10,874 bases of DNA, from assembly GCA_947174085.1 (NCBI GenBank), contig CAMWHN010000051.1:1-10874 (forward strand), read 5' to 3'. Under the pieces are notes generated by a model. That model did not search any database. It saw only the letters and a list, made by a program, of their open reading frames with translations, and was not told the DNA's origin. Both the position numbers and the translations under genes were made by a program. The number at the start of each line of letters is the position of its first letter. The stretch's first letter is position 1. This DNA comes from an uncultured Ruminococcus sp. (GTDB lineage: Bacteria > Bacillota > Clostridia > Oscillospirales > Ruminococcaceae). This document shows, piece by piece, positions 1 to 8,328 of the stretch.

Positions 1-2163
1 TTCTAGTTTTAAATTTTTTTCAATTTGCATTGCCTGTTCAGCATAATTTAGTGCATTTGCTTCTGCTTCTTGCATTTTCAAAACTAAATTTTTAATTTCT
101 ACTTGTAACGCAGAAATTTCTGTTTTTCTAGTAAGCATACCGCCTGTTTTCTGAACAGAACCGCCTGTAAAAGACCCACCGGCATGAATTACTTGTCCAT
201 CTATCGTAACAATGCGAAATCTAAAATTACAATTTTTTGCGATAACAGCTCCGGAATCTAAATTTTCCGTAATTATAATTCTGCCTAAGAGATTTTCCGC
301 AACTTGCCTATAAACTGGTTCACAGGTAATTAAATCACTTGCAACGGCAATAAATCCAGACATTTTAGAAAATAAATCTAAATCTTGCTGACTAATATAT
401 CTGGCTTTTGTAGTTGTCAATGGTAAAAAAGTCGCACGTCCGGCTTTGCTGTCACGCAAGAACTGAATCCCAGCTTTTGCAGAAGTTTCATCTGCAACGA
501 TTAAATACTGAACACTTGCACCCAAAGCTGTTTCAATAGCAGTACTAAATTTTGAATCTACTTGAATCAATTGCGCTACACTACCAAAAATATCAGTTAA
601 ATTATTTTTCTTAACATGTCGCATGATAGCTTTCACACTACCAGAAAACCCGTCCATATTATTTTCTAAATCTGTTAAAATTCTATGTCGTTGTTTTTTA
701 TCCTGCAATTGAAAACTAATTTTTTTTAATAATTTATCAGCCTGTTCTTTTTGTATTCTGGAATCTTGTGCAATTTTCTGAAAATCAGCAAGTTTTTGTT
801 CTTGTAGAGAAACTTGATTTTGCAAATCTTGCACATTATTAAAAGCTTCTTGATAAATAATTTCCGCCTGTTGCAAATTTTTTTGATTAGAAACTAGTTC
901 TATTTCAAGATTCGCAATTTCTGTTAAAATTTGCTCTAGTTTTTCTTCTGCGGAACGAATCGCAAACTGTAATTCACTTTTCTGTAATTCTAATACATGT
1001 AAATTTTTATCTGCTTGTTTGGTATTTTCGTCTTCTGACTGGAATATTTTTTCAATTTTCTGAAATTCCTGTTCTGCATTTACAAGAGCCTTTTGGGTAT
1101 TATGAAATAATTTTTGCATATCAGAATTTTTTTCTTCTGCCTGTTTTAATTTAGCAAACATGAGATTTTGTTCTTGTAATTCTTGTTCATGCCGATTTTT
1201 CGAAACTTGCAAAGCGTCCTGACTATGAATTACATCATTTTTCCAAACAGCAATATCAGATTTTGCTTGTGCAGACTGTTCTTGAAAAGCTTTTATATCA
1301 GCATGTGCGATTTCAGCTTTTTCAGAATATTCTTGTATATTTTGATAACAAGTCTGGATTTTCATTTCTTCGTTTGTAATATCCAGCTCTGTATTTTCAT
1401 ATTCTGTGCGATTTATCAGTAATATTTCTTGTAAATTTTTCAGATTTTCTTGCAAATCTTCTAATTGCTGTACCCAAACAGAAACTTCTAATTTTTTTTC
1501 TTCTTCAGCGAGAATTAAAAATTTTTTAGCTTTTTCTGACTGTAATCTAAGCGGTTCTAATCTGGTTTCCAGTTCTGAAAAAATATCTTGCACACGTTCC
1601 ATTTTTTCCTGTGCCTGTGCTAAATTACGTTCTGCTTCTATTTTGCGATAACGAAATTTAGAAATTCCGGCAGCTTCTTCAAAAATTTCACGTCGTTCGT
1701 TATTTCTTGCACTCACAATTTCAGAAATTCTACCCTGTCCAATAATAGAATAGCCATCACGCCCAAGACCTGTATCCATGAAAAGTTCGTTAATATCTTT
1801 TAATCTAACAGCCTTACCATTAATGCGATATTCGCTATCTCCACTGCGATATAATTTTCTTGTAATACTAACTTCCTGTTCGTAATTTTCTAAACGATTT
1901 TCGCTATTATCAATCACTAGTGTTACAGAAGCAAAACCTGTAGGTTTTCTGCCGACCGTACCGGAAAAAATAACATCTTCCATTTTATTGCCTCGAAGTG
2001 TCTTTGTAGACTGTTCTCCAAGTACCCAACGCACTGCATCACTAATATTACTTTTTCCGCTACCGTTAGGGCCTACAATTGCCGTTACACCTTTGTCAAA
2101 ACATAATTTAATTCTATCCGGAAAAGACTTAAATCCTTGTAATTCTAAAGATTTCAGATACAT
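1..2163 (-). CDS. smc: Chromosome partition protein SMC, N-terminal 721 residues (C-terminal part beyond the window)
   Basis: SMC is the ATPase of bacterial condensin. It dimerises through its hinge, binds ScpA and ScpB at its heads, and extrudes and organises chromosomal DNA loops. The frame is open from the ATG at 2163 to the left edge with no stop. The N-terminal head has the Walker A motif GPNGSGKSN (residues 31-39) and the Q-loop region IIGQGRISEI, with GQG at 142-144. A long coiled coil rich in E, K and Q covers about residues 170-500. The hinge spans about 502-670, beginning near NMDGFSGSV and closing with the glycine-rich GGSFTGGS at 662-669, and the returning coiled coil follows. The family is usually near 1,180 residues, so roughly 40% (Walker B, signature motif) is missing only because the window ends. 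A GGAGGAG site at 2175-2181, inside the end of the radical SAM gene, lies 11 bases before the ATG. Only 8 bases separate the two genes, which suggests coupled translation. Confidence 0.96.
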   Translation of the reverse strand, partial: MYLKSLELQGFKSFPDRIKLCFDKGVTAIVGPNGSGKSNISDAVRWVLGEQSTKTLRGNKMEDVIFSGTVGRKPTGFASVTLVIDNSENRLENYEQEVSITRKLYRSGDSEYRINGKAVRLKDINELFMDTGLGRDGYSIIGQGRISEIVSARNNERREIFEEAAGISKFRYRKIEAERNLAQAQEKMERVQDIFSELETRLEPLRLQSEKAKKFLILAEEEKKLEVSVWVQQLEDLQENLKNLQEILLINRTEYENTELDITNEEMKIQTCYQNIQEYSEKAEIAHADIKAFQEQSAQAKSDIAVWKNDVIHSQDALQVSKNRHEQELQEQNLMFAKLKQAEEKNSDMQKLFHNTQKALVNAEQEFQKIEKIFQSEDENTKQADKNLHVLELQKSELQFAIRSAEEKLEQILTEIANLEIELVSNQKNLQQAEIIYQEAFNNVQDLQNQVSLQEQKLADFQKIAQDSRIQKEQADKLLKKISFQLQDKKQRHRILTDLENNMDGFSGSVKAIMRHVKKNNLTDIFGSVAQLIQVDSKFSTAIETALGASVQYLIVADETSAKAGIQFLRDSKAGRATFLPLTTTKARYISQQDLDLFSKMSGFIAVASDLITCEPVYRQVAENLLGRIIITENLDSGAVIAKNCNFRFRIVTIDGQVIHAGGSFTGGSVQKTGGMLTRKTEISALQVEIKNLVLKMQEAEANALNYAEQAMQIEKNLKLE

Positions 2164-2171
2164 GTATGATA

Positions 2172-3191
2172 TTACTCCTCCAGCAATTTTACTTCAAAAA
2201 GTCCTAAATTTTCGTCAGTTTTGATTTTAATATTTAAGAAAAATTTATTTTTAAAATAATTTAGATTAGATTTTTTTTGTCCAATTGCTTTACTCACGCA
2301 TTTGCCATTAACAGCAAATATTAATTGCTGATATTTCATATATTCTAAATTTTTTAAAATTTTCTCTATTTGATTTCGATAAATTCTGCTTTCGCACAGT
2401 TCACGAAATGCAGGGTGATAATATCCGGCAATTTTATCAGCTTCTACAAATTCACTGGCATGTAATCCGACTTTGATAATTTTAATATGATGTTTCATAA
2501 ATTTCTGCATATAACTAGCTGTCATTTCAATTATATTATCCAGTGATTCTTGCCTATAATTTCCGGCTTGATAAATTTCAGCAAGTTTCGTATTTTTTAA
2601 AATCACGACAGGATAAATTCTAACCGTATCAGGCTTAATTTTAATAATTTTATCAACAGTTTCTAATTCATCTTGCCAAGTGCTTTGATATAAACCTATC
2701 ATCATTTGTAAGCCTAATTCAAATTTATATTCTTGAATTAATTTAGACGCAGAAATAATATCTTGTGCAGTATGTCCTCTTTGATTGGCAAACAAGACTT
2801 TATCAGACATAGACTGTGCGCCAAGTTCAATGCTAGTCACATGATAATTTTTTAATAATTCTAAAATTTCAGAATTAATGCAATCGGGTCTGGTTGAAAT
2901 TCTAATACCAGAAAATTTATTTTCGCCAATAAATTCTTGTGCAGATTCTAATAATTCCAGCATATATGATTTTTTAATTGCTGTAAAACTACCACCGAAA
3001 AAAGCAATTTCCGTATGAATCTTAGATTTATCAGGAATTTCAAGCATAGCTTGCTGACAAATTTTTTTAATATCAGCACTATGAGGCAAATTATTTTGTT
3101 CAGTAATAATTTTCTGATTACAAAAAGCACACTGATATTCACAGCCGGCATGTGGAATAAAAATAGAAATATTATTATGACGCATCTTCAT
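2172..3191 (-). CDS. Radical SAM protein of unknown function, Elp3-like family without acetyltransferase domain
   Basis: The N-terminus carries the radical SAM cluster motif CEYQCAFC (C17, C21, C24), which binds a 4Fe-4S cluster and S-adenosylmethionine. GGSF at 66-69 is the SAM-binding glycine motif. Near 255-266 there is GYYHPAFREL, which I remember as typical of clostridial proteins often annotated as Elp3-like. At 339 residues it has no room for the GNAT acetyltransferase domain of true Elp3, so the tRNA wobble-uridine role should not be transferred without evidence. The substrate is unknown. The start overlaps the end of rnc by 17 bases. An alternative ATG two codons later (3185) would give MRHNNISIFIPH, which fits relatives better from memory, and neither start has a clear Shine-Dalgarno site. 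Translation is probably coupled to rnc. As I recall, a gene of this type between rnc and smc is a recurrent clostridial arrangement. Family call is firm, function open. Confidence 0.9.
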   Translation of the reverse strand: MKMRHNNISIFIPHAGCEYQCAFCNQKIITEQNNLPHSADIKKICQQAMLEIPDKSKIHTEIAFFGGSFTAIKKSYMLELLESAQEFIGENKFSGIRISTRPDCINSEILELLKNYHVTSIELGAQSMSDKVLFANQRGHTAQDIISASKLIQEYKFELGLQMMIGLYQSTWQDELETVDKIIKIKPDTVRIYPVVILKNTKLAEIYQAGNYRQESLDNIIEMTASYMQKFMKHHIKIIKVGLHASEFVEADKIAGYYHPAFRELCESRIYRNQIEKILKNLEYMKYQQLIFAVNGKCVSKAIGQKKSNLNYFKNKFFLNIKIKTDENLGLFEVKLLEE

Positions 3192-3873
3192 AACCCATTA
3201 AAGCAAGTGCTTCTTTTGCAGCCATTTGTTCGGCTTCTTTTTTGCTTTTGCCAATTCCTTTGCCAATTACATTAGAATTTAAATAAACTTCTACCACAAA
3301 TGTTTTATTATGGTCTGGCCCTGATTCTTCCATTAATTGATAATCTACTTTTTCTTCTGGATTTTTCTGAATGACTTCTTGTAAAGCTGTTTTATAATCG
3401 CCAAATAACATAGAATGTTTTTCAGGAATATTTTTGGGAATGAAATGCAAAATATGTGTCCTAGCAGATTCTAAACCGCCGTCAAGATAAATTGCCGCAA
3501 TGACAGCTTCAAAAGCATCTGCTAAAATAGACGGACGTTCCCGACCACCCGTGTGTGCTTCACCTTTGCCCAATAATAAATAATCTCCCAAATGAATTTT
3601 TAAAGCAAATCTATGCAGAGATTTTTCACAGACCAAAGCCGCACGGATTTTTGTCAATTCTCCCTCAGGCAAATCCGGATAATGTTCAAATAAATACTGT
3701 GATACAACTAATGATAAGATACTATCGCCTAAAAATTCCAGTCTTTCATTACTTTTTCTTTGTTTTTTTTTCTCATTCGCATAAGACGAATGCGACAAGG
3801 CTTCATAAATATATTCTTTATTTTTAAAATAATAATCAATTTGTTTTTCTAATTCTGAAAAAGAAATATTCAT
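3175..3873 (-). CDS. rnc: Ribonuclease III
   Basis: RNase III is a cytoplasmic, Mg-dependent endonuclease that cuts double-stranded RNA, including rRNA precursors and structured mRNAs. The family signature NERLEFLGDSIL is at 42-53, giving the expected acidic residues E43, E46 and D50. The second half of the active site is LADAFEAVI, with D119 and E122. ALSHSSYANE at 25-34 is the conserved N-terminal helix. A C-terminal double-stranded RNA-binding domain covers about 160-228, with the typical ending GKSKKEAEQMAAKEAL. The length of 232 residues is normal for the family. The start is supported by AAAGGAG at 3887-3893, within the last codons of plsX, with a rather long 13-base spacer. The plsX stop is only 5 bases away. 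The last bases overlap the radical SAM gene. All catalytic residues are present, so it should be active. Confidence 0.97.
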   Translation of the reverse strand: MNISFSELEKQIDYYFKNKEYIYEALSHSSYANEKKKQRKSNERLEFLGDSILSLVVSQYLFEHYPDLPEGELTKIRAALVCEKSLHRFALKIHLGDYLLLGKGEAHTGGRERPSILADAFEAVIAAIYLDGGLESARTHILHFIPKNIPEKHSMLFGDYKTALQEVIQKNPEEKVDYQLMEESGPDHNKTFVVEVYLNSNVIGKGIGKSKKEAEQMAAKEALALMGYEDAS

Positions 3874-3878
3874 AAAAA

Positions 3879-4877
3879 TTAATTTTCTCCTTTCATTTTT
3901 TCAAGAATATCTGTAATCACAGAAATCATATTCCCATCTACACATTTTTTAGCCTGACGAATCGCATTATAAAACGCCTTTGCATCAGAACTGCCATGTG
4001 CTTTAATTACTGGATAAGCAATTCCTAATAAAATTGCGCCACCTTCTTCTTTGTAATCCATTAATTTTTGAAAATCTTTAATTTTATCTAATAATAACAA
4101 AGCCGATAATTTGCCTTTTACACCGCTGAACCATTTTTTTAAATTATCTCGAAATAAAGCTCCCATGCCTTCATAAAGCTTTAATGTAATATTACCAGAA
4201 AAACCATCACAGACAATCACATCATAATTACCTTCTGGAAGTTCTCTTGCTTCGGCATTGCCAATAAAATTAATTGGTGCATTTTTTAATAATTCATAAG
4301 CCTGTAATTCCTGTTCACGTCCTTTTGTTTCTTCCGCACCAATATTTAATAAACCAACTCTTGCATTTTCAATATTTTTGACACACTTCATGTAAGCCGT
4401 TCCCATAACAGCAAACTGTACTAACATGTCAGCTCTGCATTCTGTATTTGCACCGGCATCTAATAGCATAAATTTATTTTGAGCTGATGGCAACATTGGT
4501 GCAAGAGCCGGACGTTTGATGCCTTTAATGCGCTTTGTTAAAAGCGTTGCGCCTGTTACCAAACCGCCGGTACTTCCGGCACTGACAAAAGCATCACCTT
4601 TGCCATTACGAAGTGCTTGCAAGCCTACTGCAAGAGAAGTATTTCTACCCTCTTTTAGAATACTTGCCGGCTGTGCATGAATATCAAAAATTTCATCAGC
4701 CTGTAAAATTTCAAATCCTGAAATATCTAAATTTTCTTGTTCAGCAACTTGTTTAATTTTATTTTCATCACCTGTCAAAATAATATCTACTTGTAATTCT
4801 TGTTTTGCCAGTTGACAACCCTTAATTACTTCTAACGGCGCATGGTCACCACCGAAAGCGTCTACAATAATTTTCAT
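3879..4877 (-). CDS. plsX: Phosphate acyltransferase PlsX
   Basis: PlsX converts acyl-ACP and phosphate to acyl-phosphate, the donor used by the membrane enzyme PlsY to start phospholipid synthesis. It is a peripheral membrane protein in Gram-positive bacteria. The sequence opens with the family start MKIIVDAFGGDHAP. It also has STGGLVTGAT, LLDAGANTECRADMLVQFA, NIGAEETKG and VCDGFSGNITLKLYEGMG, all diagnostic segments. At 332 residues it is full length. A GGAG site at 4889-4892 overlaps the last codons and stop of trmFO, 11 bases from the ATG, and the gap between the genes is 8 bases. Here plsX is followed directly by rnc. In many Firmicutes acpP (acyl carrier protein) or other fatty acid genes lie in between, but none is present in this window. 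Confidence 0.97.
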   Translation of the reverse strand: MKIIVDAFGGDHAPLEVIKGCQLAKQELQVDIILTGDENKIKQVAEQENLDISGFEILQADEIFDIHAQPASILKEGRNTSLAVGLQALRNGKGDAFVSAGSTGGLVTGATLLTKRIKGIKRPALAPMLPSAQNKFMLLDAGANTECRADMLVQFAVMGTAYMKCVKNIENARVGLLNIGAEETKGREQELQAYELLKNAPINFIGNAEARELPEGNYDVIVCDGFSGNITLKLYEGMGALFRDNLKKWFSGVKGKLSALLLLDKIKDFQKLMDYKEEGGAILLGIAYPVIKAHGSSDAKAFYNAIRQAKKCVDGNMISVITDILEKMKGEN

Positions 4878-4885
4878 AAATTAAT

Positions 4886-6196
4886 TTACTCCAAGTTTCT
4901 TAAAAATTCTGTCAGTCTTGCAACAGCCAGTTCTGCTGTTTTCTGATAGCGTTCTTGTTTGCCTCTGATACGTTCAGGCAATGCAGGTAATAAGCCCATA
5001 TTTGCGCCCATAGGCTGAAATTCAGCCAATCCGCCATGACTAACATAATTTGCTAAAGCACCTGTCATAGTATCTTTTGGCAGAATATACGCAGATTTAC
5101 CTTGTAATTTTCTAGCAAGGCTTTTCCCTGCAATAATCCCACTAGAAGCTGATTCCATATAGCCCTCAACACCTGTAATTTGTCCAGCAAAGAAAATATT
5201 TTTAGAATTTCTAAGCGAATAATCTGGATTTAATAATTCAGGACTATTCAAGAAAAAATTTCTATGCATGACACCATATCTTAGAAATTCCGCATGTTCC
5301 AAACCAGTTATCATGCCAAATACTCGTTTTTGTTCACTGAATTTTAAATTCGTCTGAAATCCAACTAAATTATACATAGTTGCTTGTTTATTCTCACGGC
5401 GGAGCTGAACAACGGCATAGGGTCTTTTTTCTGTTCTTGGGTCACGCAAGCCGACAGGTTTTAAACAGCCAAATCTAAGTGTGTCAATTCCTCTTGATGC
5501 CAGAACTTCTACAGGCATACACCCTTCATATACTTTAAAAAATTCTTTATCATGTTCATGTAGGGGAGTTTGTTCAGCCGTTACTAAAGCATGCCAGAAA
5601 TTTTCATATTCTTCTTGATTCATAGGACAGTTTAAATAATCTGCTTCGCCTCTGTCATATCTGGATTGCAGGAAAATCTTTTGCATATCCAGACTTTCGG
5701 CAGAAACAATAGGCGCAGCCGCATCAAAAAAACTTAATCTACTACCACAAAGCAATTCTATTTTTTTCGCAAGCAAATCCGAAGTCAATGGACCTGTTGC
5801 AATAATCGCATTTTTATCAGGTAATTCCGTAATTTCTTCACGAATCACAGTAATTAAATTTTGATTTTGAATTTTTTCAGTGACAAGCTTTGAAAATAAT
5901 TCACGGTCAACAGCAAGCGCACCCCCTGCCGGAACAGCACAAGCTTTCGCACAGGAAATTAACAAACTGTCTTGTAATTCCATTTCTGTTTTGAGTAATC
6001 CACCAGCAGAACCCAGCCGAGACGCTTTTAACGAATTAGAACAAACCAATTCTGCTAAATTTTCATGATGATGCGCAGGGCTATAACGATTTGGCTTCAT
6101 TTCATAGAGTGTAACCGGAATACCGGCTTGACTTAATTGCCAAGCCGATTCACAACCGGCAAGTCCTCCACCAATTACAATTGCATGTTCTGTCAT
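4886..6196 (-). CDS. trmFO: Methylenetetrahydrofolate--tRNA-(uracil-5-)-methyltransferase TrmFO
   Basis: TrmFO makes 5-methyluridine at position 54 in the T-loop of tRNA, using methylenetetrahydrofolate as carbon donor and FAD as reductant. This is the Gram-positive alternative to SAM-dependent TrmA. The FAD-binding motif VIGGGLAGCE is at residues 7-16. C52 in LVCSNSLKA and C226 in YEGCMPVEV match the two cysteines that matter in the B. subtilis enzyme. The C-terminal part has FFAGQITGVEGYMES, another conserved flavin-binding stretch. The length of 436 residues matches the family. The ATG shares four bases (ATGA) with the topA stop, and AAAGGA at 6204-6209 lies about 7 bases upstream, so both re-initiation and direct binding are possible. 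Having dprA, topA and trmFO in this order is common in Firmicutes. It was formerly named gid or gidA-like, and should not be confused with MnmG. Confidence 0.97.
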   Translation of the reverse strand: MTEHAIVIGGGLAGCESAWQLSQAGIPVTLYEMKPNRYSPAHHHENLAELVCSNSLKASRLGSAGGLLKTEMELQDSLLISCAKACAVPAGGALAVDRELFSKLVTEKIQNQNLITVIREEITELPDKNAIIATGPLTSDLLAKKIELLCGSRLSFFDAAAPIVSAESLDMQKIFLQSRYDRGEADYLNCPMNQEEYENFWHALVTAEQTPLHEHDKEFFKVYEGCMPVEVLASRGIDTLRFGCLKPVGLRDPRTEKRPYAVVQLRRENKQATMYNLVGFQTNLKFSEQKRVFGMITGLEHAEFLRYGVMHRNFFLNSPELLNPDYSLRNSKNIFFAGQITGVEGYMESASSGIIAGKSLARKLQGKSAYILPKDTMTGALANYVSHGGLAEFQPMGANMGLLPALPERIRGKQERYQKTAELAVARLTEFLRNLE

Positions 6197-8265
6197 TTTA
6201 AATTCCTTTCATAGCCACAGCCATCTTTTTGGCAAATCAGCATTCCGGTTTTTCCGCCTTTTTTAAACAGTGTAGATTGACATTGTGGGCAATGTTCTTC
6301 AGTAGGCACAAACCAAGTCATAAAATTACATTCCGGATAGCCCAAACAGCCGTAAAAATTTCTGCCACGTTTTGATTTTTTCTGAATAATTTTATTGCCA
6401 CAAACCGGACAAATTCCGTTTGTTTCCTGAACGACTTTGTGAGTATTTTTACAATCGGGATAACCAGTACAGGCAATAAATTTCCCAAAACGTCCGAATT
6501 TAATTACCATAGGCTTTCCACATGTTTCACAGACAATATCTGTTTGTTCTTCTGGGATTCTCATGTGTTTGCCTTCCATAGACATTTCTGCATTTTCGAG
6601 TGTTTTAGAAAAATCTTGATAAAAACTATCCAGCATAGCGACCCAATCTGCTGAACCATGTTCAATATTATCAAGTTCTGTTTCCATATTGGCTGTAAAA
6701 TCTGCATCTACAATATGCTGAAAATGTTCTTTCATGACTTGTGTTGTTACGTCTCCCAACGGTGTTGGACGGAGCTGTTTACCCTCACGTTCCACATACA
6801 TTCTAGCTAAAATCGTTGTAATTGTCGGCGCATAGGTACTTGGTCTGCCAATGCCGTTTTCTTCAAGTGCTTTAATCAAAGTTGCTTCTGAATATCTTGC
6901 CGGCGGTTGTGTAAAATGCTGATTGCCGTCAAGACTAGCAACTTTTAATATATCCTGTTCTTGTAAAGGCGGTAGCATTTTTTCATTTTCTTCAGAATCG
7001 CTTTTATCATCATAAACAATCGTAAAGCCGTCAAATTTAACAGAATAACCAGAAGCTTTAAAAATACAATTATCAGCATTAATATCAACAGAGATAGTAT
7101 TTAATAAAGCATTAGCCATTTGACTTGCAATAAATCTCTCCCAAATTAATTTATATAATTTATATTGGTCGCTAGTCAGACTAGATTTAATACTATCAGG
7201 CGTTACATCTGGCATAGTTGGACGAATGGCTTCATGTGCATCTTGTGCATTTTTCTTGCTTTTAAATACACGAGTTTTTTCCGGCAGATAATTTTCTCCA
7301 TAATTATTTTTAATATATTCTTTTGCTAATTCCTGTGCATCTGTAGAAATTCTTAAACTGTCGGTTCTCATGTAAGTAATTAAACCAACAGCTCCCATGC
7401 CGTTTACGTCAATGCCCTCATAAAGCTCTTGCGCCGTTTTCATTGTACGTTTTGACTGGAATCCTAATCTTTTAGACGCTTCTTGTTGCAATGTCGAAGT
7501 AATAAACGGCGGTGACGGCTGTCTTTTAGTAATACGTTTCTTAATTGCCTGCACTTGAAATTCAGCTTTTCTGAGTCGTTCTAAAATTTTTTCTGTTTGT
7601 TCCTGATTTACAAGTTCTATTTTTTCACCGTCTACAGACGCTAATTTTGCAGAAAAAATTTTATTATCACTTGTATAGAATTTTGCATCAATTGACCAAT
7701 ATTCTTTAGGAACAAATATTTTAATTTCTTCTTCTCTGTCAACAATTAATCTAACTGCTACAGACTGTACACGACCGGCAGATAATCCACGCTTGACTTT
7801 TTTCCAAAGAAACGGGCTTAATTTATAGCCAACTAGTCTATCTAAAATTCTTCTTGCCTGTTGGGCATTGACTAAATCTAAATCAATTTTATGTGGATTA
7901 GCCATGCCATTTTGAACACCAGTTTTTGTAATTTCATTAAAAGCAACTCGATTATCTGCATTCAAGTCAAGACCAAGCATTTGTGCTAAATGCCATGAAA
8001 TTGCCTCTCCCTCTCTGTCAGGGTCAGTTGCAAGATAGACATAATCACTTTTTTTAGCTCGTTTTTTTAAATCTTTAATCACATCGCCCTTGCCTTTCAT
8101 ATCTACATATTGCGGTGTAAAACCGTTTTCAATATCTACACCGAGTTTAGATTTTGGCAAATCACGCACATGTCCCATAGATGCAATGACTTCATACCCT
8201 GCACCCAAATATTTCTGAATGGTCTTAGCTTTCGCTGGAGACTCTACAATCACTAAATTAGACAT
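6193..8265 (-). CDS. topA: DNA topoisomerase I (type IA)
   Basis: TopA relaxes negative supercoils by passing one strand through a transient break. Numbering from the ATG at 8265 (690 residues), the TOPRIM domain opens with NLVIVESPAKAKT (E8) and holds ATDPDREGE (D81, D83, E85), the metal-binding acidic cluster. The nucleophile is Y298 in LITYMRTDS. The C-terminal region, from C579 on, has three four-cysteine zinc ribbons, starting CETCGK, CPVCGN and CPQCQS. The length matches typical Gram-positive enzymes. The frame is open further upstream to a GTG at 8289, but that codon is only one base from AAAGGAG, and homologues begin at the MSNLVIVES methionine. I therefore chose the ATG, which has a partial Shine-Dalgarno match GGTGA close by and a hairpin in front (see the separate entry). 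The stop overlaps the trmFO start. Confidence 0.96.
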   Translation of the reverse strand: MSNLVIVESPAKAKTIQKYLGAGYEVIASMGHVRDLPKSKLGVDIENGFTPQYVDMKGKGDVIKDLKKRAKKSDYVYLATDPDREGEAISWHLAQMLGLDLNADNRVAFNEITKTGVQNGMANPHKIDLDLVNAQQARRILDRLVGYKLSPFLWKKVKRGLSAGRVQSVAVRLIVDREEEIKIFVPKEYWSIDAKFYTSDNKIFSAKLASVDGEKIELVNQEQTEKILERLRKAEFQVQAIKKRITKRQPSPPFITSTLQQEASKRLGFQSKRTMKTAQELYEGIDVNGMGAVGLITYMRTDSLRISTDAQELAKEYIKNNYGENYLPEKTRVFKSKKNAQDAHEAIRPTMPDVTPDSIKSSLTSDQYKLYKLIWERFIASQMANALLNTISVDINADNCIFKASGYSVKFDGFTIVYDDKSDSEENEKMLPPLQEQDILKVASLDGNQHFTQPPARYSEATLIKALEENGIGRPSTYAPTITTILARMYVEREGKQLRPTPLGDVTTQVMKEHFQHIVDADFTANMETELDNIEHGSADWVAMLDSFYQDFSKTLENAEMSMEGKHMRIPEEQTDIVCETCGKPMVIKFGRFGKFIACTGYPDCKNTHKVVQETNGICPVCGNKIIQKKSKRGRNFYGCLGYPECNFMTWFVPTEEHCPQCQSTLFKKGGKTGMLICQKDGCGYERNLK

Positions 8266-8297
8266 AGTTTCACCGTTTACACGGCGCACGCTCCTTT
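8263..8297 (-). promoter_or_regulatory. topA translation initiation region with hairpin between Shine-Dalgarno site and start codon
   Basis: On the minus strand AAAGGAG (8297-8291) is followed 25 bases later by the topA ATG (8265-8263), which is too far for normal initiation. Between them CGCCGT (8286-8281) can pair with ACGGTG (8276-8271), giving six pairs including one G-U, closed by a GTAA loop of the stable GNRA type. Folded, the unpaired distance from AAAGGAG to ATG becomes 4 plus 5, that is 9 bases, which is ideal. The right arm contains GGTGA, which could itself serve as a weak Shine-Dalgarno site when the hairpin is open. Folding is inferred from base pairing only. Confidence 0.6.
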
Positions 8298-8328
8298 CAA
8301 ATCAAAAATCAAATATTGCTGTAAATTT

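Noticed and set aside
1183..2224. Plus-strand open frames of 78-81 codons (1183-1422, 1406-1651, 1988-2224)
   Set aside because: They lie opposite the well-supported smc reading frame, have no recognisable domains or ribosome binding sites, and their composition is what the complement of a coiled-coil gene gives.
2948..3827. Open frames at 2948-3151 (minus), 3015-3275 (plus) and 3555-3827 (plus)
   Set aside because: They are out-of-frame or antisense shadows of the radical SAM and rnc genes and look like no known protein.
5880..6654. Plus-strand frames at 5880-6068 and 6439-6654
   Set aside because: They are antisense to conserved parts of trmFO and topA, with no independent support.
8266..8289. 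GTG at 8289 as the topA start (eight extra residues)
   Set aside because: It is one base from AAAGGAG, too close for initiation, and the extra residues precede the usual family start MSNLVIVES.
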